A DNA stretch of 64,000 bases from Latrodectus hesperus. Lineage: Eukaryota; Arthropoda; Arachnida; Araneae; Theridiidae. Positions 1-64,000 of the stretch are shown here, in pieces (position 1 is the stretch's first letter; every line of letters begins with the position of its first letter). The notes under the pieces were generated by a model. That model saw nothing but the letters and a program-made list of their open reading frames with translations, made no database searches and was not told the origin of the DNA. The stretch lies in NCBI GenBank assembly GCA_037975125.1, contig CM075851.1, positions 79,647,479-79,711,478 on the forward strand, in the 5' to 3' direction. A program made the translations under genes and the position numbers.

Positions 1-1399
1 TATTTAAATATTTTAAGGGCTTTAAGTTCCCAATTTCTAGTCTTATGATATTTTTACATTAGCAATTTAGAAAAATAGAAATTGCCTGAATTTATAATAA
101 AATCATCATTTACTTTATTTATAAATGTTTTCTAAATCAAAAGAACATTAATATTGATCAGCAGGTAGCTTTAATCAGTATTTATAAAAAATTTTGTTTG
201 AAGAGTAAATAGATATTTTTTATAAAAAAGTGCTAAGCAGAATTATTTGAATAAAATACTTTCTTTATAATTTTTTTATATAAAGTGATTTACTAAGAAA
301 ACTCTGACTATGAATTTTATTAAATTTTCTCTTACAAAAAGTTAACAATGTAAAAATTATTAAAAATTGTTATTAAAAATATGTAAGTATATTTGTTAAT
401 ATCAAATGACATGCAAATGTTATATTTCATAAAATGCCTTAAATATGGGGCAATGTAATGTCACTTTTGGATTTTTGCTTCTTTTTTGTCTTTCAAACAA
501 GGAGAAATTCAGCATTTTTTACTAAAAGCTTTACAGGCGTGTATATTTTACAAAAGTGATATTTTATTTAAATATCAGTTTACTTAAATTTACAAATAAA
601 ATATTCGATATATATGAATATTTATTATTTAATCTGCCATACCGTGTACAAGAGATAATTAAATGATAAGTCGCACTGTTTTATAAAATAAGGGAGAAAT
701 ATATTTTCCCAAAGTTTTATTGAGAACTTTCATCGCATTGAAGTGTTTGATTGCTTTGAAAATTCTTATTTTGCAATGTATTTACACAAATAATTATCTA
801 TGCATTTGTTGAAATTGACTTTCAATTATGGTATTAATCATTAACATTTGCAAGTTTGTTCTAAAATACTTTGTAAAATTTTATAATAGCTTTATTGGTT
901 ATACTATATTTCATCGAACAAATGATCAACTTCAATAATGTGTTGTGTTTTTGTGCATAAGACTGGATTATTGAATGCATTTGTTATGTTCATATCATAT
1001 AACTCCCAAGGCATACTCATCAGCAAACAAAAACTGAATTATAAGCAAATGGAAACTTGTGCATCAAACTTCTCAATCAAAAATAAAATGAAAAAAACAG
1101 AAACATTCTTTTATCAACAGTTTTTATGAAGGAGGGCTGTTATGAACTGTTTATGCCATGTACTTGTTGTTGTTTATGAACACTAACTGTTTGTGATTTA
1201 ACTTATTGTTTTGAGAATTAATGACCTCTGCTTGATATGCATATAAAACTAATTATATTTTCTTATTTGCAATTTTAAAAAGGCATTTCAAATAAATTAA
1301 ATTGATAGTTGAAAATATTTTATTAATATTTTGGTGTTATTTTTAAATTTATACATTATTTTATTTAAGTCTTTCCTTTAATTTTATTTGTAAATTTAG
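1..1399 (+). other. Upstream intron sequence of the laminin gene (partial)
   Basis: This is A/T-rich sequence with no LE-type cysteine pattern and no exon that would join in phase 1 to the first exon at 1400. Because exon 1 opens with a split codon, this stretch should be the 3' end of an intron whose 5' end is outside the window. Nothing else is recognisable here. Confidence 0.7.
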
Positions 1400-62462
<61,063 letters not shown>

Positions 62463-62484
62463 CTTATCTCTAAGTTAAATATGA

Positions 62485-62490
62485 AATAAA
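62485..62490 (+). terminator. Polyadenylation signal of the laminin alpha gene
   Basis: A canonical AATAAA lies 23 bp after the stop codon, followed by T- and GT-rich sequence (TTTTGTGTGATT near 62503). If used, the 3' UTR would be only about 40-50 bases. Other AATAAA hexamers occur downstream, because the DNA is A/T rich, so a longer UTR is possible. Confidence 0.6.
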
Positions 62491-63160
62491 AATTTTTGAT
62501 AATTTTGTGTGATTATTTTCTATTTTAATCGATCGTTTTCTTTGATGTACTTTTATTTCTTAAAATTAACATAATAAAATAATAAATTTAATTTTATAAG
62601 TAAGCAATTTACTCTTTAACAATTGTCAAGACATTGCTGATGAAATATATAATTCACCTCAGCTAAAATTAAGATAAGAATTTTAACTTACATAGTCAAA
62701 CAACAAACATCAAAGTACTGTACAAATTATTGAGAAAAATATAAAGAATGCCTTCGAATAATTAATCTGCTTTTTACACTCTAACGAAGAAAACTTTCAG
62801 TTTTCATTTTCAAACAGACTTCATCTGAATAGCAGTTATTTTTAAATGACACATATTGTGAAATATTTAATATATTCATTTCTAGATGTAGAAATTTTAA
62901 ATATTTTTTATTGCAATTAAAGTAAAATTTAAAAATTATTCCGTGGGATTTATAATTTTTCATTATGACACTGTAGAAACCAAAACTAAAATGAGATAAA
63001 TGATACTATTTTTTATTTGATAATTAATGTGTCTGTCTTAATTATGTTTTTAAAAAATTTATTATGATAAAAAATGTTATGTAAATGATGCATTTAAAAA
63101 CATTATATTACAAATCTACATTTTTCTGAATATTGATGATTTTGTGATTCCAAAATTAAC

Positions 63161-63210
63161 ATGGGTGCATCCTTCACATTGAAAACAGATCCATTGGTAT
63201 CTGTTACAAG
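63161..63210 (+). CDS. Possible first coding exon of an unidentified downstream gene
   Basis: An ATG in a favourable context (AACATGG) opens a 50-base segment of clearly lower A/T content, MGASFTLKTDPLVSVT plus two bases. It is followed at once by a GTAAAA donor-like site. No further exon lies within the window, and I do not recognise the peptide. It could be a chance match. Confidence 0.2.
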
Positions 63211-63425
63211 GTAAAAATTTTATTGCATATTAAAATTCTGTTGACATTAGAGCCGTTATTTTTAGATCGGTCCATTTTTTCAAATTTATAACCTGAAGAT
63301 TTAAAATCTTGCATCCATAATAAATAAGATTCATATAATTGAAATTATAATTTGAAAAAATTGTGAAATGTATCTATTCTTATAGAAAAAAAAAATAATA
63401 ACTACACTTCATAACTTTCAGACTC

Positions 63426-63429
<4 letters not shown>

Positions 63430-63504
<75 letters not shown>
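63430..63504. repeat. (TA)n microsatellite
   Basis: About 75 bp of TA repeat, about 1 kb past the end of the laminin gene. Confidence 0.95.
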
Positions 63505-63506
<2 letters not shown>

Positions 63507-64000
63507 CAAAATTATTGATCAATTGATAGACAGGATACATTGTAAAGTTTTTTTTTTTTAGCTTTTATTTCTCAAACCGTTGGCCAGCGACGATTTTTGT
63601 TGAAAAATGTTTCAAATAAGAGGAATTTTCATGTTATGCTATTCTTAGATTTAAAAATTTGATTTTTGCAAAAATTGTAAAATAGGTAGTCTTTATAATT
63701 ATGTTTAGATAATGTTTGCCTTTTCCTTAATAAATCTAACAAAAAAAGTTTAATTTTTCTGTGACAAAAAATAAGCAAGATATTTAGTTTTAGAGTTTGT
63801 GATTTTTTTGGTCTCTTAAAGTTACAAAATTAAATAATATAATTCTAGAGTTAAATCCGTGGAAAACATAACCTTTACGCGAAAAAAAATTTTTTTTTTC
63901 TCGTCAACATATGATGTGTATCTATAGCCACGATGTTGGAAGCTATAGCAATGACATTTAGGGTTGAAACAGAATTTTTTTCTCATTTGTGATCAATCAA

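Larger units (their letters stand above)
62513..64000. other. Downstream flank without a clear gene
   Basis: A/T-rich sequence after the laminin gene. It contains a long (TA)n array, one possible short coding exon (63161-63210) and two slightly less A/T-rich patches (63575-63600 and 63900-63965) that I cannot classify. Confidence 0.6.

Overview
The window is strongly A+T rich (by eye about three quarters or more A/T) and contains almost all of one split eukaryotic gene on the + strand: a laminin alpha chain of the LanA / alpha-3-5 type. I could trace 48 coding exons from 1400 to the stop codon at 62460-62462. All 47 exon junctions keep the reading frame, and nearly all have GT donors and pyrimidine-rich AG acceptors. 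Together they encode about 2,970 residues. The 5' part of the gene (signal peptide, LN domain and first LE repeats) lies upstream of the window. The gene type, the A/T-rich introns and the families of DNA transposons point to an arthropod. A spider or another chelicerate is my best guess, but the sequence alone does not prove it.

Layout along the protein: two full LE (laminin EGF-like) repeats and the start of a third (exons 1-3); the large domain IVb/L4b-like region (exons 3-10); LEb repeats (exons 11-13); the L4a / laminin IV type A domain inserted in an LE repeat (exons 14-18); LEc repeats (exons 18-25); the coiled-coil region that forms the heterotrimer with a beta and a gamma chain (exons 25-35); LG1 (36-39), LG2 (39-42), LG3 (all in exon 43), an acidic proline-rich linker (43-44), LG4 (44-46) and LG5 (46-48). 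A polyadenylation signal follows at 62485. The product is a secreted basement-membrane protein. The LE/L4 part is the short arm, the coiled coil is the trimer rod, and LG1-5 is the receptor-binding end.

The introns carry the accessory content. Three DNA-transposon relics have both terminal inverted repeats and matching target duplications: a piggyBac-like element (25257-26147, TTAA), a Tc1-like element (56453-57264, TA) and a mariner-like element (58230-59089, TA). A fourth, 3'-truncated Tc1-like copy starts at 18559. A minus-strand SINE-like retroposon (19640-19895) has a 13-bp target duplication, and a second SINE-like repeat lies at about 35736-36090. There are also six long (TA)n arrays, a diverged tandem array at 39.6-40.4 kb, two overlapping palindromes at 28.9 kb and a 101-bp hairpin at 61.85 kb just after a strong but probably unused splice acceptor. 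After the gene, 62.5-64 kb holds no clear gene; one possible first coding exon is noted at 63161.

I found no prokaryotic features, CRISPR arrays, rRNA or tRNA genes, and nothing that amounts to a new multi-gene system. The unusual material is the set of mobile-element and structure signals inside the laminin introns.
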